Below are positions 1-11,900 of a stretch of 64,000 nucleotides of DNA, one piece after another. The notes beneath the pieces are model-generated. The model was not told where the DNA came from, did not search any database, and saw nothing but the letters and a program-made list of their open reading frames with translations. The stretch lies in assembly GCA_025526995.1 (NCBI GenBank), contig JAHLKG010000036.1:1-64000 (forward strand), given 5' to 3'. The translations under genes and the position numbers were made by a program. Each line of letters starts with the position of its first letter. Position 1 is the stretch's first letter. The DNA is from Powellomyces hirtus (Eukaryota; Chytridiomycota; Chytridiomycetes; Spizellomycetales; Powellomycetaceae).

Positions 1-95
1 TCACGTGAACGACATCGGGAGAGAACATCAGCCCTCGTTGTTGGGCGCAGTCTTCCAAAGCCTCAGTCTCCTCCTCTCCTTCCCCTCCTTCCCTG

Positions 96-160
96 CGCCT
101 CCCTCCCTCCCTCCCTCCCTCCCTTCCCTCCCTCCCCTCCCTGTCTCCCTTCCCTCCCTT
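96..160. repeat. CT-rich pyrimidine tract (CCCT/CCTT)
   Basis: About 65 bases composed almost only of C and T, mostly CCCT and CCTT units, lie 60-120 bases before the first ATG of the zinc-finger gene. Pyrimidine tracts close upstream of the start are common in fungal promoters and 5' UTRs, so it may be part of that promoter. It is also a simple-sequence repeat that could vary in length. No TATA-like element is evident next to it. Confidence 0.5.
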
Positions 161-215
161 CGCATCGGATCCCCAATCCAATTACGTTCCCCCCATCCGT
201 CGTATCCGCAATCTA

Positions 216-1145
216 ATGAGCAAATCTAATTACAATAATAATAATAGCACCAACAAGGACGACGACCGCAACAACTCTCACCAACAACACCGCACTATCA
301 TCCATACCACCACAAACAGGAGGACAACCACCACCAGCAATAGATCACCCAGCGCGCACTCTTCGATGTCGCAGCAGCAGCAACAGCAGCAGCAGCAGCA
401 GTCGCTCTCTCCTTCCCTTGTTGCTGCAGTTGGTGCCTTGCCGCCTCCGCCCACCGCCGATGATGATGATGATGATGATGACGTTGTTGCAACAAGTCCT
501 AATAAACATACGCTTGACGATGATGATGATGATGATGATGACGAGGGTGATGGACTCATGAAGGCAGGATCATCAAACATCAATCATGGAATCAACACGC
601 CCAATGTGCATCTTCATCATCTTCTTCTTCATCAACATCTTGGTCAACAGGAGGATCATCATCATCATCATCATCATCTTCATGAAGGAGGTAGACCGCC
701 TCCGTTGCTGCCGCCGCCCAGCACCATCATGACCGAATATGGCTTGCCTTCCTTTGCAAACGGTCTGTTTCATACCAATATGGGCAGCAGCAACAACAAC
801 AACCACAATCATCATCAACTTCATCAACTTCATCAACATCCCCCGTTGCAACAACACGAACACAGTGATGGATTCACCTACCCATTGACTTCTACCGCAG
901 ACTTTTACGGTCAACAACAGCAGTTCCATCAGATACCCTTGCGCATTCCGCACATTCTTCCCCCGCCTCCAAATCTTGCCCCCGCCGCAGCGCCGCGTTT
1001 GTTTCCACCCCCGCCCGGTCATGGAATGTCAACAATAGCGGCCAATAACACCAACCTCACATCCGCCATCCCAATCGGGACCAGTCTTCCCAACTTTGGA
1101 CCTCCGCCGCTCATCCCCAATCATCTCCTCCATCAGTACCAGCAG

Positions 1146-1183
<38 letters not shown>

Positions 1184-2329
1184 GCAACAGCAGCACGAGC
1201 AACAGCAGCAACAACAGCAACAGCATCTGTTCCACCGCGATGCTCTTGCCCAATCCGTACTGCCTGCCGCATCGTTGGGACCTTATTCGCTGTACAACTC
1301 ACAAATGGCTCCCATATACCCACATCAGCCACCCCACCTCCACGTTCCCCATCCCGCCCACTTCCAGCATCCTCAACTTCCCATGCCTCTCCCTCTTCCT
1401 CCTTCACCTCAGCGATATGCTCACAACCACCCACCTCCTTCCGTTTACCAGGCCCCGTTACCCATACCCCAGCAGCGGCTGTCAGGACCGCCGCAGGTGG
1501 CCTCGCGGGAGCCTTCGTCGGATCCCAACGCTCTACATACCCTTCGCAACGACAACGACAACGACAACGCACCGTCGTCCACGGACGCTCCTCTCTCATC
1601 TACAGCCAAAGCCATTGGAGCAGGGAACTCGGAAACTGCTTCCGCAAAGGCAATCAGCACCAACGTGTCTGAAGCAGCGCCCGAGGACGCGACTCCAGTA
1701 GCTGCTGTCACCAAGACACCGAAACCGCCCCGTCCAACAAAACACGCCAAGCTCTATCGTTGTCCATCGCCGACGTGCCAGAAAATGTTCACGCGAAGAT
1801 ACAACCTCCAATCCCACATGCGGTGTCATTCGGGCGAACGACCTTTCATCTGCAAGTACTGCCAGGCCACGTTTTCCAGAAAACACGATCTCCGAAGACA
1901 CGCCAGGAGCTTGCATTCTGAAGAGCGCCCGCATTCGTGTGCCTTTTGCAGCTTGACGTTTGCCAGAAGTGTAAGCAACCCCCAGAACCTTTCCAACCTT
2001 ATTTGTTATAACCCTTCTTCAGTTGGCTCATCTTCTTTTCTCACTCTTGTCAATAGGACGCGCTGAAACGCCATTTAACCACCGAAGCCAAGCGATGCTC
2101 AAAGCATCCGCCTTACCCACCACCTCCACCCGGCGCGGCCCAGAGCGCCGAACCGTCCACCATTACCACCAACAACAACGAACAAAACTATCATCCCGCA
2201 GCGGCAGTAGATGCCGAAAGGACCGCTAGTCAGGACGACGACAGTGATGCAGATTCTGTTGAGGCCAACCACAGCGAAACAAACGGTACACATGACCTTG
2301 GGAATACCATGTCAGCACAGACTGTATGA
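216..2329 (+). CDS. C2H2 zinc-finger protein with long low-complexity N-terminus
   Basis: Two exons (216-1970, 2057-2329) are joined by an 86-nt GT-AG intron in phase 0, giving about 675 aa. The first ~510 residues are low-complexity, with runs of Gln, Asp, His, Asn and Pro. Three tandem C2H2 fingers follow at about residues 514-600, with TGEKP-like linkers (SGERPF, SEERPH). The intron cuts finger 3 after its second Cys; exon 2 restores the helix (DALKRH), and the last ligand appears to be Cys, giving C2HC. The layout is typical of fungal sequence-specific transcription factors, so a nuclear DNA-binding role is inferred; target and regulator class cannot be told. The tail is acidic (QDDDSDADS). 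The start is the first ATG of the frame; ATG 366 is an alternative. The trinucleotide runs are likely length-polymorphic. Confidence 0.85.
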
Positions 2330-2974
2330 TACCCGTCTTTTTTCCAATAAACAATTTTAAATCTACACGTTCAACCGATTGATAAACATCTGGCTTCGAA
2401 TGCAGTCTGGATATCTTTTGCCTGAATGTCATGCCCTCCTCATTGGGGCAAGCCTCCGAAGACCACCCTGCACGTGACTCCACTGTAAGAGAGCAACGCG
2501 TCGCGTGTTGAATAAGCCGCAAGCCAGAAAAAATCCCGCGCAATTGCGCAGCAACCACACTTAAATCTCTCACTTTGTGCGCATAGTGGCACACACACAC
2601 ACGGTACGGGTACGCGTGTCGCGAGAAAAAGTGCGGCGATTGCTGATCTGCCGAGAATAGTTTACCTGCAACTGACACTGCCCGCCCCCGAGGAAAAGTA
2701 CGATCGAGCCCAAGAAGGCGGAAATCTAGGATTTTTAGTCCACCGCTTCCGCTCTCCAGTGGTGGTTCGTGACGGAGTCCGTGCTTTCTTCAACATAGAC
2801 TAGGTGGACGATAACTTTAGGCAGCCATTTGGGTTGTCGACAGTAGGGTGACAAAGGACGCTAGTTACTCCGAAATATAAAACAGTCCACGCGACACGGG
2901 CGACAAAGCAACCCCGTCATAAGGCTCCCAGTTCCCTTCACCAACGCTCATTTCGCTCTCCAAAAGCGCTGCAA
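2330..2974. other. Intergenic stretch, no gene seen
   Basis: This holds the 3' flank of the zinc-finger gene, with an AATAAA-like signal at about 2346, and the upstream region of the tetraspan gene. Short ORFs on both strands lack domain signal or splice-compatible partners. A reading frame just 5' of 2975 encodes an acidic Glu-rich stretch and runs on to a stop near 3140, overlapping the start of the next gene in another frame. Which of the two is translated could not be decided. Confidence 0.4.
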
Positions 2975-4255
2975 ATGGTATCACAGCGCGGACAACGCGG
3001 TGCGCTTCGAGGGCGAGGAGGAGGAGGAGGGAGTGGAGCAGGACGAGGCGGCGGTGGTCTGGCTCCACCGTCTGCAGCTGCAACGAGAGGAGGAGCAGAA
3101 GGACGGTTACGACCGCCGCGAAGCGATGGACGACAGCACTTGACACCGTCACCGAATCAAAGCGTTATGGACATGGTTCCGGGAGGCATGTCTCGTCCGC
3201 TGCACAACAGCAACAGTGAAGCGATTGATTACTTTTCGGCGCATTCGTTGATTGTGCATAAACAGCCGTCACCGTCACCGAGTCCGCAACCACTCTACAA
3301 AATCACTACCACCACCAACAACACCCTAACGAACGCTGGGCGCTACCCGCCGCCACCCGCCACAGCCCGCACCCGCCGCCGAGGCTCGTCGTTCCTCCGC
3401 CGCCCTTCTTTTCTCCGCGGCACCTCATTCCAGTCCCTCCGTCGAGTTCCCGTGGGGATCAAAACCAAAGTCGACTACGCGCGGCTCTTCTTCTACCTCT
3501 CCCTCTTTCTCCTGCCCTACATCCTCGCCCTCATCACTCTGCTCGCGTTCCCCATGTACAGCGCGCCCTCGGTCACATCTGCGAGAACGGACCCTGCGCG
3601 AATGGAGTGGACATTTGGGTTCTTCAAGTATTGTTACAAGGTCATTGATGATGGGAGCAATAGCAAAATGGACCCGTTGGTCGGGTACCCGCAGACGGAA
3701 CAGTGTCAGTCCTATACCGAGTTGTGTTCGGGCACGGGCGCGGTCCGGTTCTGGACAAAATTCGACCCAGCCCCCGGGACGCCCGACAGGACGGTTTTTT
3801 GCGGGACGAAATTCCGCGCTGCTGTGGGGTTGGAAATCGCGGCGGTTGCAGCTGGGGCCGTCGCCATCCTCTCGTTCCTCGACAACGTCCTCGTCTGGAT
3901 GAACGTGTCGCTATGGTACCACCCGTCACGGCACGCCTCCACATCAGTCCGCACTGTCCGCAAGCTGTTCAAAGACCTCATCCTCCTCTGCGTCGCACTC
4001 CACATGCTGCTGCAATTCGCCGCGGTCGTCCTCATTTTCCAGATCCAGAACGGCGGGCAAGTCCGGTGGCCCACCAACCTGCAATTCCATTACGGGATGT
4101 GGTTGGCCGGCATCAGTTGGATTGCGGATGTGCTGTTCTTGATCTTGTTTAGCTGCTTGAACAAGCTGACCTTTTTTGCCGTGCCCGTCTATGAGGATGG
4201 AGAGGAGGCGACGGGGAGCGTGGCCAGTCGCTTCATGGCGAATAACCATTTTTGA
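2975..4255 (+). CDS. Four-TM claudin/Sur7-like membrane protein
   Basis: A single exon of up to 426 aa. The N-terminal ~165 residues are low-complexity and basic (RG- and Pro-rich), so a shorter start at the ATG near 3169 is possible. Four hydrophobic helices lie at about 170-192, 282-308, 334-357 and 375-400. The loop between TM1 and TM2 is long (~90 residues) and holds a W-x(6)-YC motif followed by further Cys (QC, LC, FCG). That layout (four helices, large first extracellular loop with W and paired Cys) is the hallmark of the claudin/PMP22/Sur7-PalI superfamily. In fungi such proteins organise plasma-membrane domains or sense pH and wall stress. Family membership is an inference from topology; no closer orthology is claimed. 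Confidence 0.6.
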   Translation: MVSQRGQRGALRGRGGGGGSGAGRGGGGLAPPSAAATRGGAEGRLRPPRSDGRQHLTPSPNQSVMDMVPGGMSRPLHNSNSEAIDYFSAHSLIVHKQPSPSPSPQPLYKITTTTNNTLTNAGRYPPPPATARTRRRGSSFLRRPSFLRGTSFQSLRRVPVGIKTKVDYARLFFYLSLFLLPYILALITLLAFPMYSAPSVTSARTDPARMEWTFGFFKYCYKVIDDGSNSKMDPLVGYPQTEQCQSYTELCSGTGAVRFWTKFDPAPGTPDRTVFCGTKFRAAVGLEIAAVAAGAVAILSFLDNVLVWMNVSLWYHPSRHASTSVRTVRKLFKDLILLCVALHMLLQFAAVVLIFQIQNGGQVRWPTNLQFHYGMWLAGISWIADVLFLILFSCLNKLTFFAVPVYEDGEEATGSVASRFMANNHF

Positions 4256-4709
4256 TCACGGCGTAGGAAAGAGTCTTATAGTATAGTATAGATCTTTTAA
4301 TAGGTTATATAGATAGATATCCCTCTCTTGTCATGCTCTGGACATTGTACATTTTTAATTTTCGTTTAGATTATCCCTATTCATAATGACAGAGTCTGTT
4401 TTCCCAACTCTTGCTGTCAGCGGAACCACCATAGGCCAAAACAATGAAAGTGCCTTCATGTGTCCTGTATTTGAAACGACAGGCACTCATCATTCATTCT
4501 TCGCGACCACATCTTTGAGGCACTCATGGCAAAGTCAAAGTGCAGATGCGTGCGCACGCGGTATGTCACAACACCCAACACGGCCGGCAAAACGCGTCTC
4601 CGATTTGCCCGCCCGCGTTCGTTCGCAGGTTTTTACAAGTTCCTCCTTCTGCATTAAACTACACTCACTCAAACAAACATTCATACTCTCTCACATTCGC
4701 ATCCCGCAA
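4256..4709. other. Intergenic spacer with AT-rich 3' flank
   Basis: The first ~120 bases are AT-rich with repeated TATAG units (GTATAGTATAG near 4280), fitting a 3' UTR and cleavage region for the tetraspan gene. The remainder is the presumed promoter of the enoyl-CoA isomerase gene. An ORF of 131 codons through this interval and into exon 1 of the next gene shows no domain signal. Confidence 0.4.
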
Positions 4710-6272
4710 ATGGCCACCGCATTCACAACTCTCAACTACTCAGTCGCTGACGGGATAGGTACGTACGGGGCTCCAAATTGAGTCAACCCTCCTCTGTCGC
4801 CTTCCTTTAACCGGAATGGGTGTATTTCCACCAGCGACCATCACACTCAACCGGCCTAAAAGCCTCAATGCGATCACATCGGCAATGTATGCCGAGCTGC
4901 CGGTCGCGCTTCGGATGGCTGGTAAATACGAGGGGGTGATGCAGTCGCGGTGCTTGTAGGGCGGTTTATGCTGATGCGGATGGCTCCTTGTGTGTGTGGT
5001 AGCCGAGGATAAGACGACGGCTATTACGGTGTTGACAGCCAACGGTCGATTCTTTAGCAGGTATTATGGAATTGTACCCACTCTGCTCTCCATCGCCACT
5101 CACCATTGTTTTTGTTCTCCCGCGCTAACAGCGGCGCGGACGTGACCGAACGCCCCGCGGACCTCCCACCTCCTCTCTCGGACGTGCACGGTACCCGCGC
5201 CTACTACCGTCGTCGATGGGACGGCACGATCGCCCGGGCCAGTGTTGAGATTATCAACCATCCCAAAGTCCTCGTCGCCGCGCTCAATGGGCCCGTGGTG
5301 GGTGTCGCTGCCGCACTGATTTCGCATGCGGATATCATCTATGCGTCGGAATCGGCGACCCTCCATGCCCCGTTTACCGCGCTGGCGATTAGTCCTGAGG
5401 CCGGAAGCAGCTTTTCGTTTGTGCAGCGGATGGGCTATGCGAAAGGCATGGAGGCGTTGGTAAGTGTTTGATGGGTTGACAGACAGTGCGACATGTACTT
5501 TACTTCCCATCATGAGTCTCCCGTGCTCAATTAAATGCCTTTTTTGCTGTCTCTCAGCTATTTTCCAAGAAGATGTCTCCGCAGGAACTACTCACCTCGG
5601 GATTCGTAAAGTAAGCGATGCGGACCACATGCACAACCATGCAAAGTCACTCTGGTCTATATCTGATGACCCTCACCAACCCATTTCTGTTTTGTCGCAC
5701 TTGCAGTGAGATTTTCCCTACGGACGGCTTCCATGACCATGTCCGCAACCATCTAGTCGGGGCCCTGCAGGCAGCCGCACCCGCGTCTCTCCGCACTACA
5801 AAGGCGCTCATTCACTCTGCTTTCAAGGTATGGGTGATGTAGTTGTCTCACTTACGCCTTCCAGCGACTTGTTGCAATGTTTCTGATTTTATTTTATGGT
5901 TCTGGTGTCTAGGAGCAGGAAACAAAAGCCGTATATGACGAGCTCAACCAATTGACTGAGCGGTAAGAAAACATCAGGAGGAAAGAAGGGCGCACATGAA
6001 CAAAAAATTGCCTCGTGCTCGGTGTCCGAATAAAGCAAATGTATTGGTTTATTTGAACTGACACTGGTTCTTTTGCGATATCTCCCCATCTCATCACCTA
6101 GATTCGTGTCGGGCGACCCGCAGAACGTGTTTGCGTCGTTGGCAGGTAAGAAGACTGTCAGCATTTTGAAAAAAACAGTTGTTCATGACGTGTGTGTGCT
6201 GGGTGGCTCGCACTGACTGAACATTTCTTATCTTTTCACATAGCCAAGCACGGCGCGAAGAGCAAATTGTAA
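4710..6272 (+). CDS. ECI1: Peroxisomal delta3,delta2-enoyl-CoA isomerase-like protein
   Basis: Nine exons: 4710-4758, 4835-4921, 5003-5060, 5132-5459, 5558-5610, 5707-5827, 5913-5962, 6102-6145, 6244-6272. They join in phase to 272 aa. The crotonase fold is plain: an ITLNRPKSLNAI motif near the N-terminus, the oxyanion-hole segment FFSSGADV, then NGPVVGVAA and the ISPEAGSS motif. Glu in PEGxSS is the catalytic base of enoyl-CoA isomerases (human ECI2, yeast Eci1), which shift 3-enoyl to 2-trans-enoyl-CoA during beta-oxidation of unsaturated fatty acids. The last residues are SKL, a canonical PTS1 signal, so peroxisomal import is expected. The nine-residue last exon exists largely to supply this signal. 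A hydratase role is less likely because only one of the two hydratase Glu positions is obvious. Confidence 0.9.
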
Positions 6273-6298
6273 AAAAAAGCCAACTACAATGTGGATAA

Positions 6299-6314
6299 CC
6301 CCCCCCCCCCCCCC
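6299..6314. repeat. C16 homopolymer
   Basis: Sixteen consecutive C residues about 27 bases after the stop codon of the enoyl-CoA isomerase gene, inside its likely 3' UTR. Runs of this length are prone to slippage and to assembly error, so the exact length should be treated as uncertain. No coding frame is affected. Confidence 0.9.
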
Positions 6315-8088
6315 GCGCTCGGTAGTTTCACATAAACTATGACTTTGATATACCGTAGCGTTGTCTGTATACTACTGTAGCTCCCCTAGTTGTAGTCCAA
6401 GTCTAGCCTAGAGCGGGGGTATCCAAAAATGGGGGACTCTGATTGTGACCATTTTCGCTTCACTATTCACAAAAGTTATGTAGCAGATTGAGGTGCTAGA
6501 TGCGCTAGTCTGTTGCTGGTTTTCTGTTTTTATGGTTGTTGGTGTTATTTCGACATTTGATGGTTTGGGAAGTGAAAACCGGGGCTTTCTGGAGAGAGCG
6601 AGTGACTCACACGGATGGCGTCCATGTTAAAAGTGAACCAACAATCGCAATTCTCTTCGCACAAAAAGCACATCTTTTAATACCAATTCTACACTCCCTT
6701 CGCCACCACGACTACCCATATAAAATCTCCGCTCCCCGCACTCCCAAACCGCATCGCCCATCATCCTCGGGGCGGCATTCATGGGTCTCGCCCTCGCTCA
6801 TTCCCTCCGCCATTTTGCACGTCACCCGAGCGCGACGCAACACGCGCGGGGGAGAGACCTACAGTAGGTACTCAACTCGCAGTGGGCCTCGGCGCACGGT
6901 GTTTTACACGGGTGGCCCGGACCTCGATCCGACTACCTCCGCAGCCATGTTGGATCGGGGATGCGCAGCTGTGGACACGTTGGTTGGAGTTTGGTGCGTT
7001 TGGGATGAGTCGTCGTTGGGCGGGCGGTGAGGGGGCGGTGGAGGAGGACGTGCGTATGGAGAACGGGTATCTAATAAATCGGTGGGGCGCTCCGGCGGAC
7101 ACTTGCGAGTTATGCATGGGGAATTTGGAGATGGGGACTTGTGTGGGGGTAAACAGCTTTGCGCGGATACAGTACAAGCTCGTAGAAGCATTACGCAGCG
7201 TGCGTTTTACGGATCGGAAACTGATAAGGGTGTGTGTGGTGGTGAATATCCCTCGTAGGCCCGCCGAGCTCTTTTTTCCTATACCATCCATTACGAGCCC
7301 GGTTGGAGTGGGTGGTCAATACTTTGGCGCGCAGCCTGCCATTGAAGGATGTTTATGCAAGGATGACAGAGGTGCTGGGTGCCAAAGAAAAAAAAAATAG
7401 ACGAACAGGGACGCTTGTCCGTGCGGTTCGATCGGTATGGAACCTCAATGCTGTTTTTTGATGCGGCCAGTGAGCAAGATATGTTGGGCGTGTGGATCGT
7501 GAGACTCGTCGTGTGGCGGATTCCCATGACATGAGCAGCAGTTATGGATACATTACATTACATTCACCTCCATCCCGCACCAAACGATACCCACACCCCC
7601 GCCCACTGCCGCACACGCATCTACCACATCCGCATCGCCCCATCACCGACGAACCCAAGCCCAATCCCCACGGCACTCCCCCCACGTACTTGTCTCGCCC
7701 ACGGTCCTCGCGCCGCCGCAATCAACTACCACCCCGGACATCCAGCACCCTTGGTCCGCGTTTACGGGTGTGCAGTGTGGCAAAAACATACCATGTTCGC
7801 CTCACCCATACCTTAACACCGACACTTACCAAAAACGGTTAGGTTACCGCAGCGGGCTCCCGTGGCGTCGCGCAGTTGGGCGCATGCGAGCGACGAGCGA
7901 ACGAGCATTGCGGGGGGAAAGGCCGTTGGGCGCGCAAAACCACGGGCGCTCCGGTTGATTTGTGGCGAACACATCAGAAAAAAACGGTCCCCCTGCAGAA
8001 TAGAATAGTGACGACACAGACAAAGACCCGCCGCCGCATTTGGCAACGCTCTATACCATACAACCCCCGCCATGTTTTCAAACCGTGG

Positions 8089-8112
8089 GCGTTAGCGTTA
8101 GCGTTAGCGTTA
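8089..8112. repeat. Four tandem GCGTTA hexamers
   Basis: Four perfect copies of GCGTTA lie in the gene-poor interval. The unit resembles, but is not, the usual TTAGGG telomere repeat (complement TAACGC), and four copies are too few to be a telomere. It is best read as a simple microsatellite. Confidence 0.85.
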
Positions 8113-8932
8113 TGCAACATGTCACCGCGCGCATGATCGCGATGCTGAGCGCGGCGAGAGACACGGTGCTCAAAAACGGTCTATGCGGTTGCGTAGCTCG
8201 TGTGGGCGCATTTTGAACGAACGGAAACGAGGCAAGGGAGCGTGAAGGCGGGGGACCCAAACCCGGGTTGAAAAGCCTAGCATTACCCTCTGCGCTTTTA
8301 TTTTTTATTTTATTTTTTTGGATGACACTTGTGTTCTCTTGTATGGATTGAACTCGAAATGGATTCCCTTTGGGCACTGACGCGGACCCACCCTTTTCTG
8401 CACCCTTCAAGAAAACCCACTTGTTCAACTACCTATACGGTTAACCAAGGTGGTGGGTAAAACATACTGTATCCTCTCCCCCTCTCCATGTCCAACATAA
8501 TGATAATGACAAAACAGTGTCATTTTTTTTTCGCTTTTGTCAAAACCGACCAGGAAGTGTAATTCAGGTACTAGTGCAATTGGCTTTGCCCAATTGCTGA
8601 ACTATGTCTACTACTGAAAATTGTCTCAAGTTCGCTACTCTTTTTTACAAAGAAAATGGCGTAAGTGACTAAATTGGCAGACATCTTCTTGCAGAGAGTT
8701 GATAAACCGCGGTTTTAGACCAGGCCAGATCTTTGTTAATATGATATTGGGCTTACTCAGAGGTAACGAGCCACATTGATGAGACCAATCCGCATCAGGT
8801 GGAACGATCAACACTCGCAAACCCGTTCTGGAGAAAAAAAATGCATCCAAAATTTCTTTTTCTACTCAAAAAAAGCTGCGCGCAGAAACGGGCCATGCCA
8901 ATCATTCCCACGATCGTCCAACGCCCACCTCC

Positions 8933-11900
8933 TCACTCCCTCGGATGCCGCCAGGACGGCCCAAGTCGCCTATACCGCTCCTCCTCGGCGTGGGGATCCG
9001 TGTCCTCGGCGCCGAGACACAAGAGGAGCAGGAGATGCGACGCCAGTCGCGGGACGTTCAGATTCCTCTTTTTCATATCCATCCTCACATTCGCAATTTC
9101 CTCGCGGTTCGGTTTATCCTGGGCGAGAATGAGATCCAGGAGAAAGTCGTAGCATTCGCGGGTGGGTTCGACGGGCGGGCCGGGGCGGTTGCGTTGCTGC
9201 GGGTTGGTCATGTACGTCCACACGCGTTTCGCGGTTTCGAGGCGGAGGGCGGGTGGGTGGGTGTCGTGCAGTTTGATGACGGCGAGAAGGGCAAGGAGGG
9301 TTTTTGGCCCCGCGCGAGCTGTGGGGACGGTGCAGAAGGCGCGGTAGGCGTCGCCGGCGTAGAGTGGGGGTCGGAGGTGGAGGTAGTGGTAGATGAGGGT
9401 CGCGAATTGGGTGTCGTCGTTGAAGGGGATACCTCGGGAATAGATGAAGCGCACGATTTGGGAAAAGGAGGAGCCCGAGGGGCCGAATGCGTTTTTGCGG
9501 GTGATGGCAGCGATGAACGCTGCTTGGGTGAGATCGTGCATGCGGGCCGGGTCGGCGCGGACGGATGGGTTTCCGTTGTGGTGGTGGAGGAGGGCTTTCA
9601 GAATCGCAAAGAGCGGCGCCCAACGGTTCTGCCTGATGGCGCGGTGGACCCATGTGTCAACGACGAGTCCCGCGGTGGGGTTGGGGCTCGTGACGAGATG
9701 GGCGGCCAGGATGTCGAGAGCCTCGGGAATAGTCTGGTCGCCGCCGTGAGATAGTTTCGCGAGGGTGTCGAGAATGTGCATCACGTTTTCCGTGGCAGTG
9801 TCGGGGTCGAGGTCGAGGAGGGCGTTGAGGAAAACCCGGACAAGCAACTGGCAACGGCCCAGGTTGTGCAGAATCTGGCCTGCGAGCAGCTTGCCAGAGG
9901 CGTTCCCCAGCGCGGAGGGCACCATGACGGTGGTGGCGGTGACGGGTGGAGTGCCGGTTGTGGTCGTGTTGCGCCCGATCGGTTCGTTGGCGCACAAAGA
10001 GCAGGCGATCGACGAGGTTTTCAAGTGATCATTGATGTTACGCATGGATTGTTGCAGGTCCGCAAGCGAGGCTGGGAGATTGGCAAGTGGGTAGAAGGTG
10101 CGTACCAATCCGGGTCGAGACAGCAGTGCGGCGGCAGCGGCGGGGGGATCCAAACGGTCGCACTCGGTCTCGAGTGAAAACATGGATTGGGATGGGAGAT
10201 CCTCCTGGTCTTTCCACATTTCGATTTCCTTTCGCAGAAGCTGCTCATCTGTCGCGGTTCCCTTGGAAGAGCGCCGCGTTGCCTGAATCTGTCCATCCCT
10301 CGCCACATCCCCACTCACAGTGTGCCCGTCATTTGCCGGTTTCCCTAACGAACCATCCAAAGGCTGCAAGCCTTTACCCTTCATCTCCCCCAAATAATCC
10401 TTCAAGTATTTTTCAAAGTGCTCGTCAGTCGCCTGTCGGCTGAAAAGCGCCCGGTCCACATGTACAGCTCTAAACAGAGTCCACGCGGTGGCCGGATCGG
10501 TCTTGTCCATGCATCGGGACATGATGGTAATGTAAGCGTCGACGTCTAATGGATGGCCCGCAACAATCATGTTGCGGATCGTGAGAGCCGCCAGACGGTC
10601 GTGTTGGGCTGTACCGAGCAAAAGCTTGAGACACGCAGCGTGGAATGAGGCCGGATAGAGGGCAGGCTGACCGGAAATGGCCATCAAGATGTCCGTTGTG
10701 TGTTGGTCGTGTGAGGGGTTGGAGAGTGTGTGGGTGAGGAACATTAGGATGGTCGAGGATTCGACGACCGGCGTATCCGAGGATGCTGACAGTGATGCCA
10801 GAAGCTTTTTGAGCGCCTGCACGGATTCATTGACCCGATCGAGGTTCAGATCGATCAAGAGATCTGCATTGACTAGTTTGGACGAGAGTGGTCTTCCGGT
10901 TTGACGGACCTGATCGACCACTTCTCTCGCGCTCAACCAACTCCCCTTCTGCATCAAGGCGTCGAGAACGTCAGAATATGCGTTACTGCTCTCCAAATCC
11001 TGGTTTTCCGCCAGAATTTGAAACAGGAGGTTTTTCGCGTCATCCAACCGATTGCAGTCAAGAAGAGCACCACACGCTGCGGCGAGGGAGCCCGCGTTAT
11101 CCACGATGCCATCCTGGCGCATCCGCTGATGAAGGTCCGCTGCTTGTTCCGGGGCATTCGCTCGACGCAAAGCGGTCATGACAGCGGCGTAAGAGCGGGC
11201 GTCCAGAGAGGCTTCTGGGTCCAACAGCAGCGCACGCGCAGCAATGGCCGCGATCAACGGATCCGGGTCCGCAGAGCACGCAGCTAGTATTTTGTCATGC
11301 CATGTAGTTTGCGCAACCACCTGTGCAGCGGCCATCGAGGCGTGATACAGCGCGTCAATACGTCCCACATCCCATGTCAGATAATCGCCCGGCTGCTGCA
11401 TAGCATGGTACGTGCGAGACACGGCAAGTAGGAACTCTGTTGATTCAAGCACTCGCATGTCGGTTCCTTCGGAAGTCCATTTGTCGAGACAGACGGCTAT
11501 AGCAGTGAAAGTAGGTCGACTGAGGCGGACCCATTCTGTGACGCCTCTCAACGGCGCCTTCACATCTCGCGCGACACCGTCAATGGCAGTGTAAATGTCC
11601 AATACGTCATGAACTCTGTTTTGGTTCAAGAATGCCTTCGAGAGCATTTGGAAGTTGCCGATGCTCAACGGCTCCGACCCGGCGTGGTCGATGATCAGCT
11701 GTTTCGCATGGTCGAGTTTCTTCTTTACAATGGCCATTTGCACGGCACTGTTCAGTTTACTCTCTCGGACCTCGAAGCCGCGATTTGACATTTCTCTGGC
11801 GACAAACGCAGCATGGGTAGGGAAGTTTCGCAAGATCAATTCGTTAAGAAACGATTGACACTGGGGTGCGGCTGGGTGATGATTTCGGGCAATCAGCGTT

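Larger units (their letters stand above)
6273..8932. other. 2.7-kb region without a recognisable gene
   Basis: Several overlapping ORFs of 60-170 codons occur on both strands (for example 6536-7030, 6882-7400 and 7544-7816 on +), but none shows a domain, a good start context or splice sites linking to a neighbour. The longest, 6882-7400, is Cys-containing and ends in poly-Lys. An ATG at 6781 opens a short peptide resembling a mitochondrial presequence (MGLALAHSLRHFARH) that stops after 28 codons. The stretch contains a C16 run and a GCGTTA array, listed separately. Undetected small-exon genes or a decayed gene are both possible. Confidence 0.4.

Noticed and set aside
278..1253. Several minus-strand ORFs with poly-Ser, poly-Cys and poly-Leu
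   Set aside because: They are complements of the Gln, Asp and His repeats of the zinc-finger gene.
8089..8112. Telomere-like GCGTTA repeats
   Set aside because: Only four copies, the unit is not a known fungal telomere repeat, and normal sequence continues on both sides.
8945..9754. 269-codon plus-strand ORF opposite the PPR gene
   Set aside because: It is antisense to the GC-rich end of the PPR coding sequence; its Gly/Val/Glu-rich composition is what the complement of GC-rich codons gives, and it has no domain.
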